A stretch of 64,000 nt of DNA from the NCBI RefSeq assembly GCF_032917945.1, contig NZ_CP136624.1, forward strand, positions 4,526,001 through 4,590,000. The letters run 5' to 3'. This DNA comes from Bradyrhizobium sp. sBnM-33 (lineage in GTDB: Bacteria > Pseudomonadota > Alphaproteobacteria > Rhizobiales > Xanthobacteraceae). Made by a program: the position numbers and the translations under genes. The notes below the pieces were generated by a model. It did no database searches, was not told the DNA's origin, and saw nothing but the letters and a program-made list of their open reading frames with translations. Position 1 is the stretch's first letter. Each line of letters begins with the position of its first letter. Of this stretch, positions 8,279-17,655 are shown piece by piece.

Positions 8279-9001
8279 TTGATTCAGCCGCGCGATGTCG
8301 ACTACCGCTGCGACGAGCTCAATCTGCGCGGCTATCTTGCAATTGACGAGAATGCGGTCGGAAAGCGACCGGGCGTGCTGGTGTTTCACGAGGGCCTGGG
8401 GCTCGGAGAATTTGCCATGGAGCGCGCGCGCCGGCTCGCCGGTCTCGGCTATGTGGCGCTGGCCGCTGATATGTTCGGCGACCGTCGGCAGGCAGTCAAC
8501 CTGCAGGAAGTCTCCGCGCTGGTGGGCGGGCTTCGCGCCGAGCCGGAGAAGCTGCGCGCGCGGGGGCGTGCCGCGCTCGAAACGCTGGCCGCGCTGCCGC
8601 AGGTTGATCCCCGGAGGCTGGCGGCGATCGGCTTCTGTTTTGGCGGGTCGGTGGTGCTGGAGCTCGCTCGCGAAGGCGCGGACCTCAAGGCAGTCGTCAG
8701 TTTCCACGGCGTGCTGGCGACCAAAATGCCGGCGCAGCCGGGCCGGGTGAGAGCGAGCGTGCTGGTCTGCACCGGGGTAGACGACCCGTTGGCGCCGCCG
8801 GATCAGGTGGCTGATTTCGAGAATGAGATGCGCACAGGCGAGGTGAAGGATTGGCAGGTTATCTCCTACGGCAACACGCTGCACGGTTTCACCAACCCGG
8901 CCGCGGACGGCTCGATCATGCGCGCCGCGCTCTACAACGAGCAGGCCGACCGCCGCTCCTGGGCATCGATGCGGAGCCTGTTCGATGAAGTGTTGACCTG
9001 A
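8279..9001 (+). CDS. Dienelactone hydrolase family protein
   Basis: A 240-residue cytosolic hydrolase. Family hallmarks are the nucleophile elbow GFCFGG with Cys (about residue 123), the Asp in GVDDPLAPP and the His in LHGFTNP. The oxyanion region is PGVLVFHEGLGL. These enzymes open dienelactones in chlorocatechol breakdown, but many relatives act on other esters and the substrate here is open. Translation starts at TTG preceded by AAGGATCGGGA. The transporter gene at 9053 follows after 51 bases on the same strand, but no functional link is evident. Confidence 0.88.
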   Translation: MIQPRDVDYRCDELNLRGYLAIDENAVGKRPGVLVFHEGLGLGEFAMERARRLAGLGYVALAADMFGDRRQAVNLQEVSALVGGLRAEPEKLRARGRAALETLAALPQVDPRRLAAIGFCFGGSVVLELAREGADLKAVVSFHGVLATKMPAQPGRVRASVLVCTGVDDPLAPPDQVADFENEMRTGEVKDWQVISYGNTLHGFTNPAADGSIMRAALYNEQADRRSWASMRSLFDEVLT

Positions 9002-9052
9002 CAAAGGCTTCGAACTGGTATTTTATCAAACAGGCTAGCGAGCAGGGGGCGT

Positions 9053-9748
9053 ATGTTCGGAATTCTGGGGTTGGGGTTTTTGCTGGGCATGCAGCATGCG
9101 CTCGAAGCCGATCACATCGCCGCCGTCTCCAGCATCGCCGCGCGCCGCAGCCGTGTCGCCGATATCGTCAAGCACGGGCTGACCTGGGGGCTCGGCCATA
9201 CGCTGACGCTGTTCGTCTTTGCCGGCGCGGCGATCCTGCTTGGCCGCGCGATCCCGGACGACGTTGCCCGGCCGATGGAGACCGCTGTCGGCATAGTGCT
9301 GGTCGGCCTCGGCGCCCATGTGCTGTGGCGGCTGTGGCGCGACCGCGTGCATTTTCACCAGCACGGCCACGATGACGGCACGGTGCATTTCCATGCCCAC
9401 AGCCATACCGGCGAAACCGCGCCGCATGCCCGCGCCGCCCACATCCACGAACATGGCTTCCGCTGGCGCACCCTGCTGGTCGGCTTGATGCACGGCATGG
9501 CGGGCTCGGCCGCACTTCTGGTGCTCGCGGTCACGCAGGCGTCCAGCGCTGCCGTCGGGCTCGGCTATATCGCGCTGTTCGGCGTCGGCTCGATGATCGG
9601 CATGGGCGCGCTGTCGACGGCGATCGCAGTGCCGCTTGCGGTCTCCGCCCGCTGGCTCACCTGGGCCAATCGCGGCTTGCAAGGGGCGGTGGGGCTTACC
9701 ACGATCGCGATCGGAATTATGACGGTAGTCGAGACGGTGCTGGCCTGA
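9053..9748 (+). CDS. NicO/UreH-type nickel or cobalt transporter
   Basis: A 231-residue membrane protein with about six hydrophobic segments. Near the N-terminus is HALEADH (residues 15-21), the HX4DH metal signature of nickel/cobalt permeases, and a second H-G-M-A-G-S motif occurs in the later half. The central loop (residues about 100-140) is very His-rich (HFHQHGHDDG, HFHAHSHTGE), fitting metal capture. Urease accessory UreH and RcnA-like exporters share these traits; direction of transport cannot be told. No urease or hydrogenase genes are nearby. The AGGGGG ribosome site supports the ATG. Confidence 0.82.
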   Translation: MFGILGLGFLLGMQHALEADHIAAVSSIAARRSRVADIVKHGLTWGLGHTLTLFVFAGAAILLGRAIPDDVARPMETAVGIVLVGLGAHVLWRLWRDRVHFHQHGHDDGTVHFHAHSHTGETAPHARAAHIHEHGFRWRTLLVGLMHGMAGSAALLVLAVTQASSAAVGLGYIALFGVGSMIGMGALSTAIAVPLAVSARWLTWANRGLQGAVGLTTIAIGIMTVVETVLA

Positions 9749-9808
9749 CGCGGCATCGTCTCAGCGTTAGGGGCCGACAATAATTATAAAGTGTTTGGAG
9801 GAAATGGA

Positions 9809-10783
9809 ATGAAGCGCCGAGATTTTCTGGCCGGAAGCGCCGTATGTTCGCTGGCGGCGATAACGGGCAAGGCATTCGCGCAGGCCGGGCCGCTGACCAA
9901 GATCATCTTTCCTTTTGCGGCCGGCGGCGGCGGGGATGCACTTTGCCGGCTGCTGGCGCAGCACATCAGCCCATTGCTCGATCGCAACATCATCGTCGAG
10001 AACCGCACCGGCGGCGACGGGCTGATCGGCATCAAGGCGGTGAAGGGGGCCAATCCCGACGGCACCACCGTCCTCGTCACCACGGGGCCGACGATGTATC
10101 TCTTGCCGATGGTCGAGACCACGCCGAGCTTCGACGCGGCGAAGGATTTCGTTCCGGCCAGCCAACTCGTGCGGTTCGAATTCTGTGTCTTCGTCGGTAC
10201 CGCCGTCCCCGCCGAGGTCAAGGATTTCAAGCAATTCGTCGCCTGGCTGAAAGCCAATCCGGACAAGACGACGTTCGGCGTGCCCAGCAACGGCACCATT
10301 CCGCACTTTACCGGCTCGCGGCTCGAGCAGGCGCTGGGCGTCAAGCTGACCCGCGTGGCCTATCGCGGCAGCGCGCCGATCATCAACGACCTCGTCGGCG
10401 GCCACATGCCGTTCGCGATTTCCACGTTGACCGATGCCATCCCGCAGCATCGCGCGGGCAACGTCCGGATTCTCGCGGTCGGCAGCGCGCAGCGCTCGCC
10501 GTTCCTGCCCGACGCGCCGACGCTGAGAGAGAGCGGGGTCGATCTGGTGGCGGACGCCTGGTACGGCATGTGGCTGCCGGCCGGCGCCTCGCCGGATCTT
10601 GCGAAAAAGCTGAGCGGGGCAGTTGCCACCGCGCTCGCCAAGCCGGAGGTCAAGGAAAAGCTTTCAGCCATCGGCCTGATCCCGGTCGGCTCGACGCCCG
10701 AAGCCCTGACGAAGGAGCTCGCTGCCAATACCGCCTTCTGGCAGCCGATCGTGAAGGAGACGGGGTACAAGATCACGAATTAG
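9809..10783 (+). CDS. Bug-type (TTT family) periplasmic solute-binding protein
   Basis: A 324-residue periplasmic binding protein of the tripartite tricarboxylate transporter class. MKRRDFLAGSAVCSLAAITG is a Tat-like signal; the start at 9809 follows GGAGG, unlike in-frame GTG 9791. The fold markers are IIFPFAAGGGGDALCRL, VENRTGGDGLIG and GHMPFAI. These proteins typically bind carboxylates such as citrate, terephthalate or urocanate. No TctA/TctB membrane genes are adjacent, so it is an orphan receptor. Confidence 0.88.
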   Translation: MKRRDFLAGSAVCSLAAITGKAFAQAGPLTKIIFPFAAGGGGDALCRLLAQHISPLLDRNIIVENRTGGDGLIGIKAVKGANPDGTTVLVTTGPTMYLLPMVETTPSFDAAKDFVPASQLVRFEFCVFVGTAVPAEVKDFKQFVAWLKANPDKTTFGVPSNGTIPHFTGSRLEQALGVKLTRVAYRGSAPIINDLVGGHMPFAISTLTDAIPQHRAGNVRILAVGSAQRSPFLPDAPTLRESGVDLVADAWYGMWLPAGASPDLAKKLSGAVATALAKPEVKEKLSAIGLIPVGSTPEALTKELAANTAFWQPIVKETGYKITN

Positions 10784-10922
10784 AGCATGATCCGCAAAAG
10801 TGGTACCGGAAACTCATGGAGCATTGACCAGAAATCAAGCTGGCACACCACAGGAGGGTTCCTTGGGCAGTGAAGGTAGAGTGACGAACAAGCCGCGTGA
10901 AAAACCTGCTGCATAGTTTGTC

Positions 10923-11943
10923 ATGCGACCGATCTTCCATCCGAGCCTGGTCAACGGTCGCTACGGCGACCCGACGGTCTATGTGGAGACACTGTTCAAA
11001 ACGGACAGCGTGCTGTTTGATCTCGGGGAAATCACTTCACTGTCGCCGCGGAAGCTGCGACGCGTCGATAAGATCTTCGTCTCGCATGCGCATATCGATC
11101 ACTTCGTTGGCTTCGATCATCTGCTCCGTTTGCTCGTAGGACAGGAGAAAACTGTACATCTTTACGGCCCGGCCGGCTTTGCCGAGCGCGTCTTTCACAA
11201 GCTTCAGGCCTATCAATGGAATCTGGTCGAGAGCTACGGCGCCGACCTTGTCTTCGTTGTCAGCGAAGTTGAGGCGCCGAACTCCATCTCGACCAGGCAG
11301 TTCCGGTTGAAGAGGGCTTTTGCCGCGGAACCGCCGGTGTCGAAGACAATTCTTGACGGTGTCCTATCTGACGAGCCGACCTGCCGCGTCTCAGCCGCGA
11401 TCCTCGAGCATGGCACGCCCTGCCTGGGCTTTGCCCTGCAGGAGGCGGCTCATGTCAACGTTTGGAAGAATCGACTATCCGAGCGCGGGCTTCCGGTCGG
11501 TCCGTGGTTGCAGTGGCTCAAGCAGGCGGTTGTGGAAGGCCGGCCGGACGATCATTTGATACGGATCGATGGGGCGGCGGCTTCAGACGGTCGCCTCGAG
11601 CCGCTCGGCAATCTGCGTGACCTCCTGACTGTCACTGCCGGCCAGAAAATTGCTTACGTTACCGATGTTGCCGACACGCCAGCCAATCGCGCCGCCATCG
11701 TGACGCTCGTTCAGAATGCGGACATCCTCTTCATTGAGGCGGCATTCGCAGGCACAGATGCCGCATTGGCGAGGGACCGGGCCCATCTTACAACGACGGC
11801 TGCCGGAGAAATAAGCGCGGGAAGCCAATGTGCGCCGTGTCGAGCCGTTTCATTTCTCTCCGCGCTATGCGGGAGAGGAGGAGCGGATGCTGGCCGAGGT
11901 GATGACGGCATTCAGGGATTCCACATCTGACGCAAAAACCTGA
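10923..11943 (+). pseudogene. RNase Z-like metallo-beta-lactamase-fold gene, frameshifted near 3' end
   Basis: An MBL-fold hydrolase of about 340 codons with the metal motif SHAHIDHF (residues 57-64) and the late signature HLTTTAAGEI seen in RNase Z and relatives. After GEI the frame goes wrong: an extra A in ATAAGC (11811-11815) sends it into low-quality sequence ending at 11930. In the next frame the expected ending appears, REANVRRVEPFHFSPRYAGEE, stopping at 11943. Metal ligands lie before the shift, but the FHFSPRY His-bearing end would be lost. CapA begins 12 bases later, so the two form an operon. A sequencing error is quite possible. Confidence 0.75.
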
Positions 11944-11954
11944 GCGGTATTTTC

Positions 11955-13103
11955 ATGCTCGAGGAAAGACAGTTACCGGCTGGGCATCCGAAATTGGTGC
12001 GGCTCTTTCTATGCGGAGATGTCATGTGCGGCCGCGGCATCGACCAGGTGTTGGCGCACCCCTGCAGACCCGAGATTTACGAACATTATGTGCGATCGGC
12101 GGAGGGGTACGTGCTGCTTGCCGAGCAGGCGAACGGGCCCATTCCGCGGCAAAACGGGCCGTCCTACGTTTGGGGCGCTGCGCTGGGCGAGTTGGAGCGC
12201 ATGCAGCCGGACGCACGGATCAGCAATCTCGAAACGGCAGTGACCCGCAGCAACGACCGCATGAACAAGGGCATCAACTACCGCATGAGCCCCGAAAATG
12301 CAGAATGTCTCGTGGCGGCCGAGATCAACTGCTGCGTATTGGCCAACAATCATGTGCTCGATTGGGGCCGCGCCGGCCTGCTGGAGACGCTGGCTACTCT
12401 GCAAAAACTCAACGTCAAGGTAACGGGCGCGGGGCGCAACGATCATGAAGCGCGCGCACCCGCGGTGCTGAACCTTGGCAAAGCGAGGCTCCTGATCTTT
12501 TCGTTTGGGTCGACATCTAGCGGCATCCCGCTCGAATGGGCTGCGACGTCAGACGCGCCAGGCGTCAACTTACTGCCTGACTTGTCCGAGGCGAGTGCGT
12601 GGGAGGTCGCCGACCAGATCATGGCGCTCAGGAGGCCGGGCGATCTCGTCGTCGTTTCAATCCATTGGGGATCCAATTGGGGATATCACATTCCCCGTGA
12701 GCAGAAAGCTTTGGCCCGGGCTCTCATCGACAAGGCAGGCGTGTCGATCGTTCACGGGCATTCCTCGCATCATCCGCGAGCGATCGAAATTTATCGAGAC
12801 CGCCTCATTCTCTATGGCTGCGGTGATTTCCTGAATGACTATGAAGGCATCAGTGGTTACGAGCGCTACCGTGACGACCTTGCCTTGATGTATTTCGCCG
12901 ACCTGGATCCGGCCAGCGGAAGCCTCCAAGCGCTCAAACTGGTTCCCCTGCAGATCAAGAACTTTCGTCTCTGCATTCCAGCACAGCAGGATATCGAATG
13001 GATCCAGCAGACACTGGATGGGAGATGTCAGCAGTTCGGAACGAGGATCATTCCTGATTCCGAACGGCAGCTTGTCGTTATCGGGCCTCGGGCAGGGCCC
13101 TAA
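11955..13103 (+). CDS. CapA family protein (poly-gamma-glutamate synthesis type, metallophosphatase fold)
   Basis: A 382-residue protein of the PGA_cap domain family, with calcineurin-like metal motifs: GDVMCGRG near the N-terminus, ISNLETAVT, LANNHVLDWG and the late HGHSSHHPRAIE and YGCGDFLNDY. Family members are linked to poly-gamma-glutamate capsule assembly, but many stand-alone homologues have unknown phosphoesterase roles. No signal peptide is visible. It follows the MBL-fold gene by 11 bases and may share its substrate pathway; no CapB/C genes are seen. Confidence 0.85.
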   Translation: MLEERQLPAGHPKLVRLFLCGDVMCGRGIDQVLAHPCRPEIYEHYVRSAEGYVLLAEQANGPIPRQNGPSYVWGAALGELERMQPDARISNLETAVTRSNDRMNKGINYRMSPENAECLVAAEINCCVLANNHVLDWGRAGLLETLATLQKLNVKVTGAGRNDHEARAPAVLNLGKARLLIFSFGSTSSGIPLEWAATSDAPGVNLLPDLSEASAWEVADQIMALRRPGDLVVVSIHWGSNWGYHIPREQKALARALIDKAGVSIVHGHSSHHPRAIEIYRDRLILYGCGDFLNDYEGISGYERYRDDLALMYFADLDPASGSLQALKLVPLQIKNFRLCIPAQQDIEWIQQTLDGRCQQFGTRIIPDSERQLVVIGPRAGP

Positions 13104-13287
13104 CCCTGCTCGCGCCCGCTTTCGGCGCGACGCGGACCACCTGCGAACGCTGACGTCTGCGCCCTTCCTTGAGGCTTCATTCCGATCTTCTCACTGATCG
13201 CGCCGAGCTAGGCTGCGTTCTGGCCCGATGCTTCGTGCGTTGATGACGGATAGCGCGCTCAACCGCTGAGAGGAAAGAGGCGATCCA

Positions 13288-13359
13288 ATGATCGAGGATC
13301 CAGCCGGCCTGGCCAAGTCCTTGCTGGCCAAGTCCTCGATTGCCTTGTTTTGTCTGTAA
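13288..13359 (+). CDS. Possible 23-residue peptide
   Basis: ATG at 13288 follows a strong purine run (GAGAGGAAAGAGG) by seven bases and encodes MIEDPAGLAKSLLAKSSIAL plus FCL. The frame contains the repeated unit L-A-K-S. It could be a chance ORF; only the ribosome site argues for it. Confidence 0.25.
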   Translation: MIEDPAGLAKSLLAKSSIALFCL

Positions 13360-13385
13360 CGCCTGCGTCATGATTAGCCACCTTT

Positions 13386-13412
13386 GCCACCGGAGAGCAG
13401 CGCTCCGGTGGC
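13386..13412. terminator. Hairpin downstream of methyltransferase gene
   Basis: A perfect 10-bp stem (GCCACCGGAG / CTCCGGTGGC) with a 7-base loop, 25 bases past the minus-strand stop at 13438. No T tract. Confidence 0.55.
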
Positions 13413-13437
13413 GTAAGAAACGACAGCGCGGTCAATC

Positions 13438-14511
13438 TTATCGCCGCGCTTCGAGCACGATGTTGAAGGGTGTCTCGGCTGCGATCCGGACACGGCTAAA
13501 TCCTGCTTCGCGCAGAACCGCTTCCAACCGCTTTGGTCCTGCCTGCCCACCGAGGGCGAGCCCTACCTCCTGCGCCAGGGAAACCGGCGTGCAGATCATG
13601 GTGGAGCCGGCATAATAGAGGCGGCCGACCGGATTGATATTGTCCTCCAGCCGGTCTCCTGCAAGCGGCTCCACGGCCATGAACGTGCCGTCAGGGGCGA
13701 GAGCCTGCAGAATGCGGCTCGCTGCGCCGACGGGATCACCAAGGTCGTGCAGCGCGTCGAAACAACAGATTAGGTCGAAATTGCCGCCAACAAAATTCTT
13801 GGCCGTGGCGACATCAAATTCCGTCCTGGCTGCTACGCCGTCGCGTTTCGCGGCGTCGCGGGCGCAGGCGATCGAATCTTCGTGGTTGTCGATCCCGAGA
13901 AATCTGGACCGTTCGAATGCTTTTGCCATCAGGATGGTTGAGATGCCATGGCCGCAGCCGATATCCGCGACCCGCGCACCGCGGCCAAGCTTTTCGACCA
14001 CGCCGTCCAATGCGGGAAGCCATTCCTGCACCAGATGGGCTTTGTAGCTCACGCCGAAGAAGCGCGCCATTCCGCTGAACAGGCAATTGCATCGCCCGTG
14101 ATAACCGGCGGCGCCGCCGTTGCGGAAAGCCTTGCTCACCTTGGGCTGGTCAACCATAACGGCCTGGCAAACCTCGAACGAGCCCAGCATGTAGACCGGG
14201 CTGTCAGGATTGCCGAACACCATGGCCTGCTCGGGATTCATGGAGAAGCGCTTGGTCGTAGCGTCGTAGTCCAGATAGCCGGCGGCGGCGTGAGCGCTGA
14301 GCCATTCGCGCACAAGGCGCTCGACTGTTCCGGTACGGCGCGCCAGCTCTTCCGGCGTCACCGGTCCCGACGCGGCGAGCGTGCTGTACAGTCCGAGTTC
14401 GTCGCCAATGCGCACCAGCGGTGCAATCATGGCGGCGCCGAGATCGCCCAGTATCCGCGTAACAAATACTTCCAGCTTCTGCTCGTTTAATTCTCTGACC
14501 ATCATGTTCAT
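13438..14511 (-). CDS. Class I SAM-dependent methyltransferase with N-terminal winged helix
   Basis: A 357-residue methyltransferase. Residues about 25-110 resemble the winged-helix dimerisation domain of Rv2258c/O-methyltransferase-like enzymes (DELGLYSTLAASGPVTPEELARR). The Rossmann domain has motif I VADIGCGHG, the acidic ribose contact GIDNHEDS, and FDLICCFDALHDLGDP as the post-motif. The substrate is unknown. An AAGGAGG site five bases before ATG fixes the start. It is divergent from the AraC gene at 14664, which is its likely regulator. Confidence 0.9.
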   Translation of the reverse strand: MNMMVRELNEQKLEVFVTRILGDLGAAMIAPLVRIGDELGLYSTLAASGPVTPEELARRTGTVERLVREWLSAHAAAGYLDYDATTKRFSMNPEQAMVFGNPDSPVYMLGSFEVCQAVMVDQPKVSKAFRNGGAAGYHGRCNCLFSGMARFFGVSYKAHLVQEWLPALDGVVEKLGRGARVADIGCGHGISTILMAKAFERSRFLGIDNHEDSIACARDAAKRDGVAARTEFDVATAKNFVGGNFDLICCFDALHDLGDPVGAASRILQALAPDGTFMAVEPLAGDRLEDNINPVGRLYYAGSTMICTPVSLAQEVGLALGGQAGPKRLEAVLREAGFSRVRIAAETPFNIVLEARR

Positions 14512-14663
14512 TGCTGCCTCCTTTGGCGCGATGGGACATAGGTCCTCGCGGGGGGTGCGGCAAATGACCAGACTGCCGGATGGCTTGACTGAGCGTCTGA
14601 ATCCTTCCTATTTTTGCCGTTCGTCCGAGAAGCGTGACCGATCGTCCGATTGGAGCTGCGACT

Positions 14664-15641
14664 ATGGGGGCGGATGCCCTGTCCGATGTGTTGCGCGCCG
14701 TACGACTTTGCAGTGCGATGTTCTTCCATCTTGACGTCCGCGCACCATGGGCTGCCGCGGCGCCGGCCTCGTCCGCCTGCGCTTCAGCCGTGTTGCCGGG
14801 GGCGCAGCATGTCATCGAGTATCACGTTGTTGTCGACGGGTGCTGCTGGGGCGGGCTGATCGATGAGCCATCCGTACGGCTCGAGGCGGGCGATATCATC
14901 GCATTTCCGCAAGGTTCAGCGCATGTGCTTTCCAGTGCGCCGGGCATGCAGGCGGTCCCTGACCTGAGTTACTATCATCGGCCGACGGCTGACCAGCTTC
15001 CCCGCAAGCTCCGCCTCGGCGACAACGGGCCCGCCGACGCGCGCATCCTGTGCGGATTTCTCGGCTGCGACGCGCGTCCTTTCAACCCACTCCTGGAATC
15101 GCTGCCGGCCGTCCTTCATCTGCGCGGAAGCTCATATCGGGAGAATTCGGGACTTGGTTACCTGATCAATGCCGCACGGGTTGAATCGGAGGGGCGCCGG
15201 ACCGGCGGGGAGGGCGTGCTGGCCCGGCTGGGCGAACTGCTCTTTGTCGAGGCGATCAGGTGCCATATTGAAGCGCTTGGCCCCGAACAGACCGGCTGGT
15301 TTGCCGGCTTGGCCGATCGACACGTCGGTCAAGCGCTGAATCTCTTGCATGGCGAGCCAGCGGCCAATTGGACATTGGATGAGCTCGCGAAGGCCGTGGG
15401 GCTGTCGCGATCGACGTTCGCGCAGCGGTTCACCCATCTGATCGGGCAACCGCCGATGCAGTATCTGACGCGCTGGCGCATGCAACTCGCTGCCGGTCTG
15501 CTAGCGTCTGGAAGCGATCCGATCGCCCGCGTGGCGGAGGCGGTTGGCTATGATTCCGAAGCCGCCTTCAATCGTGCGTTTCGCAGAACGGTAGGGACAC
15601 CACCGGCGGCCTGGCGGCAGACGCAGATATCGCCGGAGTAG
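14664..15641 (+). CDS. AraC-family regulator with N-terminal cupin
   Basis: A 325-residue transcription factor: an N-terminal cupin sensing domain (about 1-180, with EYHVVVDGCCWGG and EAGDIIAFPQGSAH) and a C-terminal double helix-turn-helix (WTLDELAKAVGLSRSTFAQRF and PIARVAEAVGYDSEAAFNRAF). The start at 14664 is chosen over GTG 14634 because GGAG lies eight bases upstream and MGADALSDVLRAVRL fits the usual family N-terminus. It shares a short intergenic region with the methyltransferase gene and probably controls it in response to a small molecule. Confidence 0.88.
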   Translation: MGADALSDVLRAVRLCSAMFFHLDVRAPWAAAAPASSACASAVLPGAQHVIEYHVVVDGCCWGGLIDEPSVRLEAGDIIAFPQGSAHVLSSAPGMQAVPDLSYYHRPTADQLPRKLRLGDNGPADARILCGFLGCDARPFNPLLESLPAVLHLRGSSYRENSGLGYLINAARVESEGRRTGGEGVLARLGELLFVEAIRCHIEALGPEQTGWFAGLADRHVGQALNLLHGEPAANWTLDELAKAVGLSRSTFAQRFTHLIGQPPMQYLTRWRMQLAAGLLASGSDPIARVAEAVGYDSEAAFNRAFRRTVGTPPAAWRQTQISPE

Positions 15642-16055
15642 GCGCTCAGAGGATGCGTTCCTGATGGCTGGTCGCGGAGTTCGGGCGGTCAGCCTCATTC
15701 TCGTCAGAGCGATTGCCCTGGTGCTTAGCGTCGTGAGGTAAAGGGCTCACGAAACGATCGTGACTGGTTGGCTGAATGGCAACACCTGCGGGGAAAATTA
15801 TCGCAACGCGTGGTGTTCCCGAGACCCTGTACGATGCTAATCGCCTGAATTAGTGCATGATTTGTCAAGGTTGGCAGCGCCTTCGCGCGCTCGAAGGGCC
15901 GTCAAACGTGCCCCGTCCGCGTTTTGACTTGATGGTGATTTCCTAGTTTAACTACCATTCTGTTTCTGACGGAAGTTGGGGATCGAAGCAGGTGCGCTGG
16001 GTTTTTGGTTGACCCGTTTCACCGCGTCTGCCGATAGCAGGGGGATAAGCACCGC
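15642..16055. other. Noncoding interval upstream of Mpo1-like operon
   Basis: No gene or strong repeat seen. It should hold the promoter of the 16056 operon; a TTGACTTGATGG stretch near 15926 is a possible -35 region but no convincing -10 follows. Confidence 0.4.
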
Positions 16056-16568
16056 ATGAATTCGTATTTTCGGCGGCAGCTTGCGGATTACGTTGAGTAT
16101 CATCGTGATCCCTGGAACTGCGCAATGCATGTGTTCGGCATCGTGTCCCTATTCCTGGCCGCTATCGTTCCGCTCAGCTTGTGGTCCATCAACGTATTCG
16201 GGTTCCAAACCAGCGCGGCAACCATCGCTGTCATACCGGTGCTCGTCTACTGGTTACTGCTCGATTCCGCCCTCGGAGCCGCGATCCTTGGGGCCGCAAT
16301 TGTGTTGCTCTCAGTCGCCGCCATGATCGTCGGTAATATGACGACTGCCGGCATGTGGTCACTTACGGTGGTCCTGATTGTCGTCGGCGTCGCATCGCAG
16401 ATTATTGGGCACCGCGTGTTCGAGCAGCGGCAGCCGGCGCTGGTCGACAATCCTACTCACCTGTTGCTGGGCCCAATGTTTGTCATGGCAAAGCTGTTTA
16501 TCGCGCTGGGCTTTCGGCGCGATCTCGCCATCATCATCCAAGTGCATCCGCAAGGCGCTGCATCTTGA
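16056..16568 (+). CDS. Mpo1-like (DUF962) integral membrane protein
   Basis: A 170-residue membrane protein of the Mpo1/YGL010w family. Diagnostic motifs are YVEYHRDPWNCAMHVFG at the N-terminus and QIIGHRVFEQRQPALVDN near the C-terminus, with about four hydrophobic segments between. Yeast Mpo1 is an iron-dependent dioxygenase that shortens 2-hydroxy fatty acids; the His residues of these motifs are the presumed metal ligands. It leads a three-gene run with an epimerase and an ICMT-like methyltransferase, suggesting lipid modification. Confidence 0.85.
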   Translation: MNSYFRRQLADYVEYHRDPWNCAMHVFGIVSLFLAAIVPLSLWSINVFGFQTSAATIAVIPVLVYWLLLDSALGAAILGAAIVLLSVAAMIVGNMTTAGMWSLTVVLIVVGVASQIIGHRVFEQRQPALVDNPTHLLLGPMFVMAKLFIALGFRRDLAIIIQVHPQGAAS

Positions 16569-16601
16569 TCTCAAATACTTCAGCTTGAGACCATCGGCAG
16601 C

Positions 16602-17654
16602 ATGACGCACATACTGGTCACGGGCGGCAGTGGATTCGTCGGAAAGCACCTCGTCTCGGCGCTGATAGCGCGAGGTCGGCAGGTGAGGGTGCTCGATCTT
16701 CAGCCGCCCCCTCGCGCGTTGCCGCAGGTTCAGTATGTCAGGGGATCGGTACTTGATCGCGACCTGGTTGACCGCGCGATGGATGGGGTCGACGAGGTCT
16801 ATCACCTGGCCGGCCTGCCGGGGATGTGGCTGCCGCGGAAGGCCGATTTTCACGCCGTCAATTTCGGCGGCACCGAGATCGTTATTGAGACGGCGCGCAA
16901 GCGCGGCATAAAGCGCTTCCTGCACTGCTCGACGGAGTCCATTCTGTTCCGTGCCTCGCCATCGATGATTCCTGTCGCTGACGATGCGTTGCTGCCGGAC
17001 GATATGCCGGGTCCATATACGCGCTCGAAAATGCTCGCCGATCGGTTCGCTATGCAGGCGGCCGCATCCGGATACCCGGTGGTTATCGGCTGTCCCACCA
17101 TGCCCGTCGGGCCTTATGACCACAACGTTACCCCGCCGACGGCGATGCTCCGGTATTTTCTCAAACGGCGTCTTCATTTGCACCTTGATTTCGTCGTGAA
17201 CCTCGTCGATGTCCGCGACGCCGCCGAAGGGCTGATCTTTGCCATGGAGCGCGGCCACGCTGGACATCGCTACGTTCTCGGTGGCGAAAGCATGCCGCTA
17301 AGACGGGTTCTCGAACTCATGGCTGATATCAGCGGCCGCCGCGTCCGGTACATTCAAGTGAACGGCAAGGTCGCCGAAATGGTCACTGCAACGCTGGAAT
17401 TCATCGCCGATCACGTGACGCGCCGGCCTCCGTCCGGTACGGCCGAAGGCGTTCGTATCGCATTGCGGGCGGGGGCGTTGTCGATCGAAAAAGCGCAACG
17501 AGAGCTGGGCTATGCGCCGGGTCCCGTCGAACCCGTATTGCGTGAAACCATTGCGCATCTGCTTGATGCCGGGCACAATCAACCTGAATGGGATTTAGCG
17601 CCGAGTACGCGTTTCACGTCGAGCGCCTGTTCGGCGGTTGATCCAATCGCCTAA
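16602..17654 (+). CDS. NAD-dependent epimerase/dehydratase, HpnA/3beta-HSD-like extended SDR
   Basis: A 350-residue extended short-chain dehydrogenase. The cofactor motif is VTGGSGFVGKH (residues 6-16) and the active-site pair is in GPYTRSKMLAD (Tyr/Lys), with the upstream Ser in LHCSTESILF. The later substrate part includes FVVNLVDVRDAAEG and YVLGGESMPL, typical of sugar epimerases and of the hopanoid-associated HpnA or 3beta-hydroxysteroid dehydrogenase groups. The exact substrate cannot be assigned. It lies 33 bases after the Mpo1-like gene and touches the next gene. Confidence 0.85.
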   Translation: MTHILVTGGSGFVGKHLVSALIARGRQVRVLDLQPPPRALPQVQYVRGSVLDRDLVDRAMDGVDEVYHLAGLPGMWLPRKADFHAVNFGGTEIVIETARKRGIKRFLHCSTESILFRASPSMIPVADDALLPDDMPGPYTRSKMLADRFAMQAAASGYPVVIGCPTMPVGPYDHNVTPPTAMLRYFLKRRLHLHLDFVVNLVDVRDAAEGLIFAMERGHAGHRYVLGGESMPLRRVLELMADISGRRVRYIQVNGKVAEMVTATLEFIADHVTRRPPSGTAEGVRIALRAGALSIEKAQRELGYAPGPVEPVLRETIAHLLDAGHNQPEWDLAPSTRFTSSACSAVDPIA

Positions 17655-17655
17655 G

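Larger units (their letters stand above)
13104..13437. other. Interval between convergent genes
   Basis: No established gene. It contains a 23-codon ORF (13288-13359), a short direct repeat GGCCAAGTCC TTGCT within it, and a hairpin (13386-13412). The 64-codon minus ORF at 13177-13371 has no supporting features. Confidence 0.4.

Noticed and set aside
13177..13371. 64-codon minus-strand ORF
   Set aside because: No ribosome site, no recognisable composition, and it lies over a direct repeat.
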